DNA of 64,000 nucleotides from Jejuia rubra (GCF_042684665.1 NZ_JBHULY010000006.1:62001-126000), one strand, 5' to 3'. Counted from the first letter of the stretch, positions 41,532 through 50,226 are shown. Translations and numbers: made by a program. Notes: generated by a model from the letters alone, not told the origin.

Positions 41532-43145
41532 ATGACTGCATTTTTCAGAAAGCGCACCAAAAACGCCAAAAACGATATTTTAAGTGGATTAACCGTGGCC
41601 TTGGCCTTAGTGCCAGAAGCGGTAGCTTTTGCCTTTGTAGCAGGGGTTGATCCATTAGTAGGGTTGTACGCCGCATTTATGATTGGTTTGATTACAGCGA
41701 TTTTTGGAGGTCGCCCGGGAATGATTAGTGGTGCTACTGGGGCTTTGGCCGTAGTGATGGTGAGTTTGGTTGCTGAAGGCAATGCGATGGGCGAACCATC
41801 GGAGCAATTGGGCTTGTATTATCTCTTTGCAACTGTGATTTTGATGGGCATTATCCAAATGCTGGCGGGTGTGTTTAAGTTAGGTAAGTTTGTACGCTTA
41901 ATTCCTCACCCTGTGATGATGGGCTTTGTGAATGGTTTGGCTATTGTGATTTTCCTGTCACAACTAAATATGTTTAAGGATGCCAATGGTGATTGGTTTA
42001 CAGGGCCACAAATGTGGATTATGCTCGGACTAGTTGGGCTTACCATGGGTATTATGTTTGGCTTGCCAAAGCTTACCAAAAAATTGCCGGAAGCACTAAT
42101 TGCAATTTTGGTAGTCTCTGCCATCGTGATTTTAGGAAGCCTGGATGTGGCTACAGTTGGTAGCTTTATCCGTGATGGAGGAGGTGAAGGCTTAAAAGGA
42201 GGCTTACCAACGTTTCAAATGGATATTTTTAGCAAAGTGCCTTTCAACTGGCAAACTATAAAATTCATTGGCCCGTATGCGGTTATTCTGGCTGCTATTG
42301 GACTGATCGAGTCCCTAATGACGTTGAATTTGGTGGATGAAATTACCGAAACCCGAGGTAATGCTAATCGGGAATGTATGGCTCAAGGCGGGGCAAATAT
42401 CGTAACGGGGTTCTTTGGTGGTATGGGTGGTTGCGCCATGATTGGACAATCTTTGATCAATATTAAAAGTGGTGGCCGTGGGCGTTTATCAGGTATTGTG
42501 GCGGCATCTGCATTATTGATGTTTATTTTGTTTGCTTCAAGTTATATCGAACAGGTACCTATCGCAGCATTGGTTGGTGTGATGTTTATGGTTGTAATTG
42601 GAACATTTGCATGGAGTAGTTTTAGGATTCTTAGAAAAATCCCTTTGAGCGATGCCATTGTTTTAATTGCTGTGTCGTTGATAACCGTTTGGAAAGATTT
42701 GGCCGTAGCCGTAATTGCAGGCGTAATTATAAGCGCATTGGTCTTTGCATGGGAAAATGCAAAAAGAATTAGAGCCAGAAAACGAATGAAAGATGACGGT
42801 ACCAAGGTTTATGAAATTTGGGGTCCATTGTTTTTTGGTTCTATTATAGCGTTTAACGAGAAATTTGATGTGAAAAATGATCCGGATAAGGTTGAGATTG
42901 ATTTTGTAGAATCTCGCGTAAGTGACCATTCTGCACTTGAGGCTATTTTCAATTTAGTTGAAAAATACGAAGCGGCAGGAAAGTCCATCAAATTGAAGCA
43001 TTTAAGTGAAGATTGTAAAGTGTTGCTGTACAAGTCCAACCCCAAATTTAGGGAGGTCGTTGTTGAAGACATTGACGACCCCCGTTATCATTTGGCCGAA
43101 AATCCTGAGGCTTTTGAAAAACCACTTTCGGAGTATAAGTTGTAG
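41532..43145 (+). CDS. SulP family anion transporter with STAS domain
   Basis: 537 residues. Ten or more membrane helices begin with LSGLTVALALVPEAVAFAFVAGVDPLVGLYAAF, the SulP signature. The substrate-site region GRPGMISGATGALAVV and the central GGMGGCAMIGQSLIN are conserved. A cytoplasmic STAS domain occupies the last 110 residues (VEIDFVESRVSDHSALEAI). Likely a sulfate, bicarbonate or dicarboxylate importer; specificity cannot be read. Confidence 0.92.
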   Translation: MTAFFRKRTKNAKNDILSGLTVALALVPEAVAFAFVAGVDPLVGLYAAFMIGLITAIFGGRPGMISGATGALAVVMVSLVAEGNAMGEPSEQLGLYYLFATVILMGIIQMLAGVFKLGKFVRLIPHPVMMGFVNGLAIVIFLSQLNMFKDANGDWFTGPQMWIMLGLVGLTMGIMFGLPKLTKKLPEALIAILVVSAIVILGSLDVATVGSFIRDGGGEGLKGGLPTFQMDIFSKVPFNWQTIKFIGPYAVILAAIGLIESLMTLNLVDEITETRGNANRECMAQGGANIVTGFFGGMGGCAMIGQSLINIKSGGRGRLSGIVAASALLMFILFASSYIEQVPIAALVGVMFMVVIGTFAWSSFRILRKIPLSDAIVLIAVSLITVWKDLAVAVIAGVIISALVFAWENAKRIRARKRMKDDGTKVYEIWGPLFFGSIIAFNEKFDVKNDPDKVEIDFVESRVSDHSALEAIFNLVEKYEAAGKSIKLKHLSEDCKVLLYKSNPKFREVVVEDIDDPRYHLAENPEAFEKPLSEYKL

Positions 43146-43152
43146 TTTTTAA

Positions 43153-43204
43153 GTTCAGAGTTCAGAGTTCAGAGTTCAGAGTTCAGAGTTCAGAGTTCAG
43201 AGTT
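43153..43204. repeat. Heptamer tandem repeat (GTTCAGA)7
   Basis: Seven perfect copies of GTTCAGA from 43153 to 43201 plus a partial GTT, directly after the sulP stop. The 7-bp period is not a codon multiple and no ORF uses it. Confidence 0.9.
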
Positions 43205-43246
43205 TGGGATTTTTTTGATTTTTAGACTGCGACTGCCAATTGAATA

Positions 43247-43693
43247 CTATCGTATCGGCCGTTTCAATTGCTCCTTCACCCGCTCAAAAGATTTTTTACT
43301 AGCGCGTTCCCAACGGTAAATATTGTGTTTTTTGCCCTTGTTGGCTTCTTGTTTTACGGCTTTATCTCTAATTTCTTTTACCCAATTAAAGCGTTTACTG
43401 GTAATGGAAACTACTAAAGTATCATCGCATCCCAAAGCCTCCAGCGCATTCAATGCGGCAATGGACACATTTTGAACTTTGTCATTTATGGCATGCATTA
43501 AGGCAGGCACAGAGGAACATTTTCCAGCATGCTCCAGAGCCTCTGCAGCTAATTTTCTTGTTTTGTAGTTGCCATGCTTTAAGGCATATTCCAATTTGGG
43601 AACATCTTTGGTGTCCATCCAAAAATCAATAGTGTTTTCAGAGGGCTGACATACGTTAAGCTTAAAAAGAAAATATGTAAAGTGGTGTAACAT
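43247..43693 (-). CDS. HEAT-repeat protein
   Basis: 148 residues, possibly starting later at MDTKDVPKL. Two to three HEAT/PBS-lyase repeats are clear: KLEYALKHGNYKTRKLAAEAL, SSVPALMHAINDKVQNVSIAALNAL. The C-terminal 45 residues are strongly basic (KQEANKGKKHN, KSFERVKEQLKRPIR). A scaffold for protein or nucleic-acid binding is plausible; the specific role is unknown. Confidence 0.8.
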   Translation of the reverse strand: MLHHFTYFLFKLNVCQPSENTIDFWMDTKDVPKLEYALKHGNYKTRKLAAEALEHAGKCSSVPALMHAINDKVQNVSIAALNALEALGCDDTLVVSITSKRFNWVKEIRDKAVKQEANKGKKHNIYRWERASKKSFERVKEQLKRPIR

Positions 43694-43746
43694 GGTTGAA
43701 GGTTGACTATTTATATGTAGCTTATTTCAACGAAATATTACAGGTA

Positions 43747-43867
43747 CTCTCGCAAACCTGCCTACCGGAAGGCAAGGACGCCAAGGCGCAAAGGTTTTGT
43801 GAAAGAAAGGTTTAGAAGACTTTATTTTGAAGTTTAAAACTCTTGGCGACTTAGTGCCTTTGCGAGA
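43747..43867. repeat. Dispersed repeat R4, inverted pair
   Basis: Left part reads CTCGCAAACCTGCC.. with AAGGACGCCAAGGCGCAAAGG; right part reads CTTGGCGACTTAGTGCC then TTTGCGAGAAA. The two are rough inverted copies of the GCCAAGnCGC/TTTGCGAG motif. It lies between the HEAT and coaD genes; no gene is visible in this gap. Confidence 0.55.
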
Positions 43868-43878
43868 AATAAAAATAT

Positions 43879-44334
43879 TTACTTCACCCGCACACTATCG
43901 GGCACCAACAAGGTATAATCCCCATTATTTCTAATAACATCCCTTACAATGGAAGAAGCGATATAAGAGGTGTCGGCTGAGGTCAATAAAAAGATAGTTT
44001 CAATGGGCGCCAAATCCCTATTGGTGTGTGCAATGGCCTTTTCGAATTCAAAATCTGCTGGATTTCGTAAACCTCTTAAAATAAATTCTACATCATTTTT
44101 TACACAAAAATCCACCGTTAAGCCTTCGTAGCTGACTACGGATACTTTTGGTTCGTCCTTAAACGCCTCCACAATAAATTGTTTCCGTTCCTCAAGGGAA
44201 AACATGTATTTTTTTTCGGCGTTGATGCCAATGGCTACAATAATTTCATCAAATAAGCGAACGCCACGTTTGATGATGTCGTAATGTCCTAATGTCAAGG
44301 GGTCAAAAGACCCTGGGAAAATTGCGCGTTTCAT
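43879..44334 (-). CDS. coaD: Pantetheine-phosphate adenylyltransferase
   Basis: 151 residues from ATG 44334; the ORF could extend to 44373, but the conserved start is MKRAIFPGSFDPLTLGH. The nucleotidyltransferase (T/H)xGH motif is TLGH near residue 15, and LRGLRNPADFEFE and LLTSADTSYIASSIVRD are CoaD landmarks. Penultimate step of CoA synthesis. It follows a four-helix-bundle gene on the same strand. Confidence 0.96.
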   Translation of the reverse strand: MKRAIFPGSFDPLTLGHYDIIKRGVRLFDEIIVAIGINAEKKYMFSLEERKQFIVEAFKDEPKVSVVSYEGLTVDFCVKNDVEFILRGLRNPADFEFEKAIAHTNRDLAPIETIFLLTSADTSYIASSIVRDVIRNNGDYTLLVPDSVRVK

Positions 44335-44378
44335 TCTTGATTTGGACTCAAGATTATTTGAATCAAGAGACAAGATAG

Positions 44379-44738
44379 TTAATTATCCAATTTATCGATA
44401 AAGTTTGAGATTTTTTGTTGGATTTTTTTGATTCTAGTTTCAAATTCATCAAACTTATCTTCAGCGATGAATTTTAGATTTTTGCAAACGATGATTTGAG
44501 TTTCCCATTCAAAAGCCGACCCAAGACTATCTTCTAAAAACTTTATAAAATGTTTGTCACTTCTTTTGCTACTGCCCTCGGCGATATTTGATGCAATGGA
44601 AACACAACATCTGTTTAACTGACTGCGCAGACCGAATTTTTCATAGTCCGGTAGAGTAGAAGTGAATTTGTAATTATCGGTAATTAATTCAACGCTTTCT
44701 TGCCAAATTTGTAGATTTTTAAAATTATGCCTTTTCAT
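44379..44738 (-). CDS. Four-helix-bundle protein (23S rRNA intervening-sequence type)
   Basis: 119 residues matching the S23/IVP four-helix-bundle family: FKNLQIWQESVELITDNYKF, SQLNRCCVSIASNIAEGSSK, FIKFLEDSLGSAFEWETQI. Such proteins were first found in intervening sequences of 23S rRNA genes, but free-standing copies occur widely in Bacteroidota. Here it lies between ddl and coaD, with no rRNA near. Cellular role unknown. Confidence 0.9.
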   Translation of the reverse strand: MKRHNFKNLQIWQESVELITDNYKFTSTLPDYEKFGLRSQLNRCCVSIASNIAEGSSKRSDKHFIKFLEDSLGSAFEWETQIIVCKNLKFIAEDKFDEFETRIKKIQQKISNFIDKLDN

Positions 44739-44785
44739 TCTTTTCGTTATATCTTGTTTCCTGTTTCCAAAAATCTTGTTTCAAT

Positions 44786-45760
44786 TCATTTAAGTGCTTC
44801 TTGTATCGCATTATCAAACAAATCCGACAGAGAAATTCCCGCTACTTGGGCTTGTTGTGGCAAGATGCTTTCCTTGGTGAGTCCCGGGACGGTGTTGATT
44901 TCCAACAAATGCGGTTCCCCGTTTTTGAAAATGTATTCGCTTCTGGAAAAGCCTTTTAGTTTTAGAATTTCATATACTTTTTTTGCTAAAACGTTGACTT
45001 TTATTTCTTCTTCGGCAGTCAATCGGGCAGGCGTGATTTCTTGGGATTTCCCCAGATATTTGGCTTCGTAATCAAAAAAATCATTCTCTGATACGATTTC
45101 GGTGATGGGCAATACTTTGGTTTCGCCTTTATAGGTAATGACGCCAACCGAAACTTCGGTGCCGTCTAAAAAGGATTCGATGATGATTTCGTCGTCTTCC
45201 TTGAATGCCACGTTAATGGCATTTTGTAAATCTTCTTTTTTGTGGACTTTGGTGACGCCAAAACTGCTTCCGGCTTTGTTGGCCTTAACGAAACAGGGTA
45301 GGCCAACGGTTTCGATTATTTTAGTTTCATCTACGGTGTCGCCCAAATTCAAATAATAGGATTCGGCGGTTTTGATACCGTAGGGTTTTAAAATGCTCAA
45401 ACAATCGCGCTTGTTGAAGGTTACGGAAGCTTGATACATTGGGCAACTGGTATGGGGAATGCCCAACAATTCAAAATACCCTTGCATAAAACCATCTTCG
45501 CCCGGGGAGCCGTGAATGGCGTTAAACACACAGTCAAAAGTTATGTTGAAGCTGTCCACATTTATGGAAAAGTCGTTTTTGTCAATGGGGAATTCCGTGT
45601 CGTCTTCATCCACATACACCCATTTGTCCTTAAAAATATGGATGCGATAGGGGTTGTATTTATGTCTGTCAAGAGTTTGGTAAACTACGTTTCCGCTGGT
45701 TAATGAGATTTGGTATTCGCTGGAATAGCCTCCCATGATGATGGCTATGTTTTTTTTCAT
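44786..45760 (-). CDS. ddl: D-alanine--D-alanine ligase
   Basis: 324 residues, ATP-grasp fold. MGGYSSEYQISL near the N-terminus is the substrate-binding Glu region; NAIHGSPGEDGFMQGYFE, KANKAGSSFGV and LLEINTVPGLTKESI are hallmarks. It makes the D-Ala-D-Ala dipeptide for peptidoglycan. It heads a minus-strand group with the four-helix-bundle gene and coaD. Confidence 0.96.
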   Translation of the reverse strand: MKKNIAIIMGGYSSEYQISLTSGNVVYQTLDRHKYNPYRIHIFKDKWVYVDEDDTEFPIDKNDFSINVDSFNITFDCVFNAIHGSPGEDGFMQGYFELLGIPHTSCPMYQASVTFNKRDCLSILKPYGIKTAESYYLNLGDTVDETKIIETVGLPCFVKANKAGSSFGVTKVHKKEDLQNAINVAFKEDDEIIIESFLDGTEVSVGVITYKGETKVLPITEIVSENDFFDYEAKYLGKSQEITPARLTAEEEIKVNVLAKKVYEILKLKGFSRSEYIFKNGEPHLLEINTVPGLTKESILPQQAQVAGISLSDLFDNAIQEALK

Positions 45761-45827
45761 TTATAGTTGTTTAATACGCGTTAAAGTTTGAAAGGTTGTT
45801 CGGTGGTTTTTTGGAACGTTGTGCACC

Positions 45828-45914
45828 CGCGTTAGGGATTGAACGGCCTGCTTGAAATCCCCGACGCAGGAGGGATTGAGTAGTGAAAGCCCGACCCTTG
45901 TGGTAACGCCCAAA
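45828..45914 (-). repeat. Dispersed structured repeat R1, copy D (inverted)
   Basis: On the minus strand it reads GGGCGTTACC, GGGTCGGGCTTT and, at its end, CAATCCCTAACGCG. The centre differs from the other copies (CCTGCGTCGGGGATTTC instead of the poly-A/T hairpin). It lies in the roughly 300-base divergent gap between ddl and the PASTA gene; that gap holds no gene, only this element and a TAnnTTTG box. Confidence 0.65.
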
Positions 45915-46030
45915 TAATTGACATTAAAAAAAGGAATGTTGCTTGCCACAACCAAACTGGAACAATAACTCGTACTTATTTATAGTTAAGCTAAAGTATC
46001 ATATAAATCGCAAAAGAAAAAACTGTTGTT

Positions 46031-46038
46031 TATATTTG
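46031..46038 (+). promoter_or_regulatory. Probable -7 box for PASTA-rluD
   Basis: TATATTTG, 20 nt before the PASTA gene ATG. Confidence 0.5.
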
Positions 46039-46058
46039 CCTAATCCAAAAATCGACAA

Positions 46059-46613
46059 ATGAGTTTCTTTAAGTTTTTGTTCAGTAAAACGTTTTTAAAG
46101 CAGTTAGGTTTGGCCATTGTGGCCGTTGTTGTTTTATGTTTTATCATGTTGAAATGGTTGAAATCTACGACCAATCATGGTGAATTTGAGACGGTTCCGG
46201 ATTTGACGGGGAAATCGTTAAGCGTTGCCGAGATGGAACTGGACGAGAATAATTTGGTGATGCAGATTCAGGATTCGGCCAATTTTAATCCGGATTACCC
46301 AAAGTTTGCGGTGATTGAGCAGGAGCCTGTGGCGGGCACAAAAGTGAAGGAAGACCGGAAAATATACCTTACCTTAAACCCTTCGGGCTATAGAAAAGTG
46401 GAGGTGCCGGATTTAAAGGAGCGTACCTTTAGGCAGGCGAAACCGCACTTGGAAGCGCTTGGGTTTAGTGTTGGGAAAATCACCTATGTGGATAATTTAG
46501 GGAAGGACATTGTGTTGCAGTTAAAGTATGACGGGAAAACGTTGAACCCTGGCGAAAAACTGTCAAAAACTTCAAAAATTGATGTGGTTTTGGGTAACGG
46601 AAGGCGTCCGTAA
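46059..46613 (+). CDS. PASTA domain membrane protein
   Basis: 184 residues. One N-terminal membrane helix (LGLAIVAVVVLCFIMLKWL) and two PASTA domains: VPDLTGKSLSVAEMELDENNL and VPDLKERTFRQAKPHLEALGF. PASTA domains bind peptidoglycan fragments in other proteins. No kinase or transpeptidase domain is attached. It lies 26 nt upstream of rluD and next to ddl, consistent with cell-wall linkage. Confidence 0.9.
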   Translation: MSFFKFLFSKTFLKQLGLAIVAVVVLCFIMLKWLKSTTNHGEFETVPDLTGKSLSVAEMELDENNLVMQIQDSANFNPDYPKFAVIEQEPVAGTKVKEDRKIYLTLNPSGYRKVEVPDLKERTFRQAKPHLEALGFSVGKITYVDNLGKDIVLQLKYDGKTLNPGEKLSKTSKIDVVLGNGRRP

Positions 46614-46639
46614 CTATGCAGTCTCACTAATACTTCGCC

Positions 46640-47671
46640 ATGGAAAATTACGGTCCGCAATTACCTGAAGAGGATAGTCTCCACGAGCACTACAGCTTTA
46701 CGGTTGACAAGGGGCAATCGCCGTTGCGCATTGATAAATATTTGATGAATTGCATCGAAAACATGACGCGCAGTAAAATTCAAAATTCGGCCAAAAATGA
46801 TGGTATTTTGGTGAATGGGTCGCCTGTAAAATCTAATTACAAAGTGAGGCCCAATGACCAGATACAGGTGCTATTTGAACACCCCACTTATGAAGCGTTG
46901 TTGGTTGGCGAGGATATTCCGTTAGATATCGTTTATGAGGATGACCACTTGGTGGTGGTGAATAAGCCTGCGGGTATGGTGGTGCATCCCGGACACGGGA
47001 ATTACTCCGGCACGTTAATTAATGCGTTGATTTACCTTTTTGAAAATTTACCGAATAACTCTAGCGACCGCCCGGGACTGGTGCATCGTATTGATAAGGA
47101 TACAAGTGGACTTTTAGTAGTTGCCAAAACAGAACAGGCTATGGCGCATTTATCGTTGCAGTTTGCTGAAAAAACCAGCGAACGCGAATATGTAGCCTTG
47201 GTTTGGGGTAATGTTGAAGCCGATGAAGGGACTGTTGAAGGCAACATTGGTCGTCACCCCAAAAACCGATTGCAAAACACAGTGTTTTTGGAGGATGACG
47301 CTGAAAAGGGAAAACCTGCTGTGACGCATTATAAAGTGTTAGAGCGTTTGGGTTATGTGACGTTGGTATCCTGTAAGTTGGAAACTGGCCGTACCCACCA
47401 AATTCGTGTGCATATGAAGCATATTGGGCATACGCTTTTTAATGATGAGCGTTACGGCGGCGATGCTATTCTCAAAGGCACTACGTTTACGAAGTACAAA
47501 CAGTTTGTAGAGAATTGTTTTAAAATCCTGCCACGACAAGCGCTTCACGCCAAAACTTTAGGTTTTGAACATCCTAAAACTGGGGAGTTTATGCGTTTTG
47601 AAACACCAGTGCCTGAGGATATGGAATTGTGTATTGAGAAGTGGCGGAATTACTCCAAACATTTGGAATAA
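46640..47671 (+). CDS. rluD: RluA-family pseudouridine synthase
   Basis: 343 residues. N-terminal S4 RNA-binding domain (LRIDKYLMNCIENMTRSKIQ), then the catalytic domain with the Asp nucleophile in HRIDKDTSGLLVVAKT near residue 152 and GRTHQIRVHMKHIGH. The closest match by layout is RluD (23S rRNA helix 69), though other RluA paralogues are possible. Cotranscribed with the PASTA gene. Confidence 0.9.
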   Translation: MENYGPQLPEEDSLHEHYSFTVDKGQSPLRIDKYLMNCIENMTRSKIQNSAKNDGILVNGSPVKSNYKVRPNDQIQVLFEHPTYEALLVGEDIPLDIVYEDDHLVVVNKPAGMVVHPGHGNYSGTLINALIYLFENLPNNSSDRPGLVHRIDKDTSGLLVVAKTEQAMAHLSLQFAEKTSEREYVALVWGNVEADEGTVEGNIGRHPKNRLQNTVFLEDDAEKGKPAVTHYKVLERLGYVTLVSCKLETGRTHQIRVHMKHIGHTLFNDERYGGDAILKGTTFTKYKQFVENCFKILPRQALHAKTLGFEHPKTGEFMRFETPVPEDMELCIEKWRNYSKHLE

Positions 47672-47683
47672 TGAACATTTGTT

Positions 47684-48307
47684 TTAAGAACTTAAATGTT
47701 TGAGTAGCTCTTTTATCCCAAATTCAGGACTTGTAAATACATCTTTGTCAATATCTTTCAAATAGCCTTTTGCCCCGGCCATGGATGCCTGTGCTAAAAA
47801 GAACACATCGGCCTCTGCTACTTTGGCCTCAATAGTTTCTGCAATGCCTCTTTCATAGCTTTCTAAGTTTCCTTCCTCAAAATGTGCCCAGAATTTGGAG
47901 CAATCGCAGTTGACGATTTCAATGGCCTTGTTTTTTTCATTGGCAATTTTGATCATCAGGTCCTCGCTGACCGTTTTGGTGGAATTGGCAGTATAAACCA
48001 GCCCAATTTTTGTGTAATTATCCACCAAAAATTCCATGATAGGCTTATCGATTCTGAACACATCAGGAAATTTATCACTTTCGGCACCATAGGTAGAGCA
48101 GGTGCAGATGATAATTGAGGGGTTGTCCCTTCTAATGGCTTCAATTTCCTTTTCAAACTGTAAAGTATCTGTAATCCCAGTTTCCAGGGCGCTATCCAAA
48201 ATATCTTTGTTGACATAATGCTTTATCTTCAACGATTTATCTTGAGCCCGAACTAAGGCTTCAAAGTTAGAAATATGAGCTTTATTGGTATGTAAAAATG
48301 CTATCAT
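47684..48307 (-). CDS. Asp/Glu racemase-like protein
   Basis: 207 residues. A first conserved Cys region is IIICTCSTYGAES near residue 70, but the second (usually a Cys in GCT) reads FLAQASMAGAKGYL, with Ala in place of Cys. VDNYTKIGLVYTANS is the linker typical of the superfamily. With only one catalytic-type Cys it may be an isomerase, lyase or non-racemising homologue. Monocistronic. Confidence 0.65.
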   Translation of the reverse strand: MIAFLHTNKAHISNFEALVRAQDKSLKIKHYVNKDILDSALETGITDTLQFEKEIEAIRRDNPSIIICTCSTYGAESDKFPDVFRIDKPIMEFLVDNYTKIGLVYTANSTKTVSEDLMIKIANEKNKAIEIVNCDCSKFWAHFEEGNLESYERGIAETIEAKVAEADVFFLAQASMAGAKGYLKDIDKDVFTSPEFGIKELLKHLSS

Positions 48308-48425
48308 TTGCGATTTTCAATTATTGAATAACAAATCTAATCCAAAACCTTCAAAGTATCAATTCAGCCTATAACTTCATTATAAATATTTTTGATGTTG
48401 CATTTATAAAATGAGCAGGTAATTG

Positions 48426-48433
48426 TAAATTTG
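48426..48433 (+). promoter_or_regulatory. Probable -7 box for yaaA
   Basis: TAAATTTG, 22 nt before the yaaA ATG. Confidence 0.5.
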
Positions 48434-48455
48434 AAAAAACGAAAAATAAAACTGC

Positions 48456-49214
48456 ATGAAACTTGTTATTTCGCCGGCTAAGTCCCTGGATTTTGAAACT
48501 GAGTTGCCCACAGATAGATACACCGAACCCAGGTTTTTAAAGCAATCGGAACGTTTAAATAAGCTGTTAAAGAAAAAATCGGCAAAAAGCTTATCAAAAC
48601 TGATGAGCATTTCTGATGCATTGGGGCAGTTGAATTATGAGCGTAACCAATCCTGGGAATTGCCTTTTACCCAAAACAATGCGCGTCCTGCTATATATGC
48701 ATTTAACGGGGACGTATACCGTGGTTTGGATGCCTACACCATTCCTAAGGAGAAATTAGATGTGATGGAAGATAGTGTACGTATTTTGTCAGGTTTATAT
48801 GGATTGCTAAAACCAACGGATTTAATTCAGCCTTACCGATTGGAAATGGGTACAAGAATGCCCGTTGGTGTAAAGAAGAATTTATATGAATTCTGGAAAA
48901 AGGACATTACCAAAGCGCTAAATGAAGAACTTGAAGACGGGGAGCTGTTTCTGAACCTTGCAAGCAACGAATATTTCAAAGCCATTGATGTTAAATCACT
49001 TAAAGTGCCAGTGATTACTGCAAATTTTAAAGATTTTAAAAACGGACAGTATAAGGTCATCTCGTTCTTTGCGAAAGAAGCCCGCGGTGCCATGGCCAGA
49101 TACATAATAGATACGAATGCCCAAACCATTGAAGATGTAAAAGGTTTTAATTATATGGGTTACGGGTTTAGTGCGGAGATGTCTTCAGATACCGATTTGG
49201 TTTTTATAAGATAG
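48456..49214 (+). CDS. yaaA: Peroxide stress protein YaaA
   Basis: 252 residues, DUF328/UPF0246 family from end to end: MKLVISPAKSLDFE, PAIYAFNGDVYRGLDAYT, ILSGLYGLLKPTDLIQPYRLEMGT, NLASNEYFKAI, FFAKEARGAMARYII. In E. coli YaaA limits free iron and oxidative DNA damage and is in the OxyR regulon. Single gene here. Confidence 0.95.
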   Translation: MKLVISPAKSLDFETELPTDRYTEPRFLKQSERLNKLLKKKSAKSLSKLMSISDALGQLNYERNQSWELPFTQNNARPAIYAFNGDVYRGLDAYTIPKEKLDVMEDSVRILSGLYGLLKPTDLIQPYRLEMGTRMPVGVKKNLYEFWKKDITKALNEELEDGELFLNLASNEYFKAIDVKSLKVPVITANFKDFKNGQYKVISFFAKEARGAMARYIIDTNAQTIEDVKGFNYMGYGFSAEMSSDTDLVFIR

Positions 49215-49308
49215 GTTTAAATTTAAAAAGCCCCATGTCAACTAGGAAAGAAAAGACATCTGAAAATAAACAGTTTTCACTAAGTTTGATTTTAATCTAA
49301 GCTTATTT

Positions 49309-50031
49309 ATGTGGTATTACTTAATTATAGCTCTCCAAGGATTTTGTATTTATCATGCTATCAAAAACAGAAGCCCTTATTATTGGATATTCATTATATT
49401 TTTCCTATCCTTAATTGGATGTATAATATACATTATTACCCAAGTTTATAACAAAAGGGATGCTGAAAAAATTACTTCGGAAATCACTCACATCATCAAC
49501 CCAACCAAAAATATCCGTGATTTAGAAAAGCAGTTGGAGTTTTCAGAGTCCTATCAAAATAGGGTGAATCTAGCAGATGCATATTTAGAAAATAAGGACT
49601 ACAATAACGCCATAAAACATTTTAAAGAAGCTTTGGACGGTAATTTTCAAAATGATTTTTATGTAATCAAAAATATGATGGAAGCCTATCATCAAATGGA
49701 GGATTATAAAAATGTAGTTAATTATGGTGAGCAGATTGTATCGCATCCTGAGTTTGCAAAATCGAGGACACAGTTCTTGTACGGTATGGCTTTAGAGAAA
49801 GAAGGACAAATCAAAAAAGCAGAAGAAAATTTAAAGGCTATAGATATTCGGTTTTCCTTTTATAATGAAAGATTAATTTATGCTAAATTTTTGATTGATG
49901 TTGATAAAAAGGAAGAGGCAAGAGAAATCTTGGAGGCCTTAATTTCAGAAGGACAGCACATGACAAAACCCAATAAAAGGCTTTACAGTAATACCATTAC
50001 TGAGGCCTCAAAAATGATAAAGGCTTTGTAA
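49309..50031 (+). CDS. TPR protein with two N-terminal membrane helices
   Basis: 240 residues. Two membrane spans (MWYYLIIALQGFCIYHAI and YYWIFIIFFLSLIGCIIYII) resemble the PLDc_N-type hairpin. The rest is a tetratricopeptide array: NRVNLADAYLENKDYNNAIKHF, VIKNMMEAYHQMEDYKNVVNY, FLYGMALEKEGQIKKAEENL. It is probably a cytosolic scaffold on the inner membrane. Convergent with the tiny THX gene, stop to stop. Confidence 0.85.
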   Translation: MWYYLIIALQGFCIYHAIKNRSPYYWIFIIFFLSLIGCIIYIITQVYNKRDAEKITSEITHIINPTKNIRDLEKQLEFSESYQNRVNLADAYLENKDYNNAIKHFKEALDGNFQNDFYVIKNMMEAYHQMEDYKNVVNYGEQIVSHPEFAKSRTQFLYGMALEKEGQIKKAEENLKAIDIRFSFYNERLIYAKFLIDVDKKEEAREILEALISEGQHMTKPNKRLYSNTITEASKMIKAL

Positions 50032-50166
50032 TTATTTCGCCTTCGCTTTACTGCCAACACTCACTTTTTGTTCTACACTGGGTTTCTTTTTAATCCGTGG
50101 ACGTCTTGCGCCAAAAGTACCCCTGTTAATTTTACCGCGCTTTGTTTTTTTATCACCTTTTCCCAT
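50032..50166 (-). CDS. 30S ribosomal protein THX
   Basis: 44 residues, very basic: starts MGKGDKKTKRGKI, then NRGTFGARRPR, and ends GSKAKAK. The MGKGDKKTxRGKI start is the hallmark of the Bacteroidota form of Thx, a small subunit peptide that sits in the head of the 30S particle. ATG at 50164-50166, stop at 50032-50034, immediately next to the stop of the convergent TPR gene. Confidence 0.92.
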   Translation of the reverse strand: MGKGDKKTKRGKINRGTFGARRPRIKKKPSVEQKVSVGSKAKAK

Positions 50167-50226
50167 AATTTCTTTTATTTTAGTTTGAAAAGAATATAAT
50201 AATTTAATCACTTAAAGTCAAATTTT

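Noticed and set aside
41477..41782. Minus-strand ORF of 101 codons at the start of sulP
   Set aside because: Antisense to the SulP signature region; low-complexity Ala/Thr/Lys composition.
43153..43204. Possible CRISPR array
   Set aside because: The repeat unit is 7 bp with no spacers; it is a simple tandem repeat and no cas genes are near.
44379..44738. Sign of a nearby 23S rRNA gene
   Set aside because: No rRNA-like sequence flanks the four-helix-bundle gene; ddl and coaD do.
45761..45955. 64-codon minus-strand ORF upstream of ddl
   Set aside because: It is mostly the translation of R1 copy D and shows no protein features.
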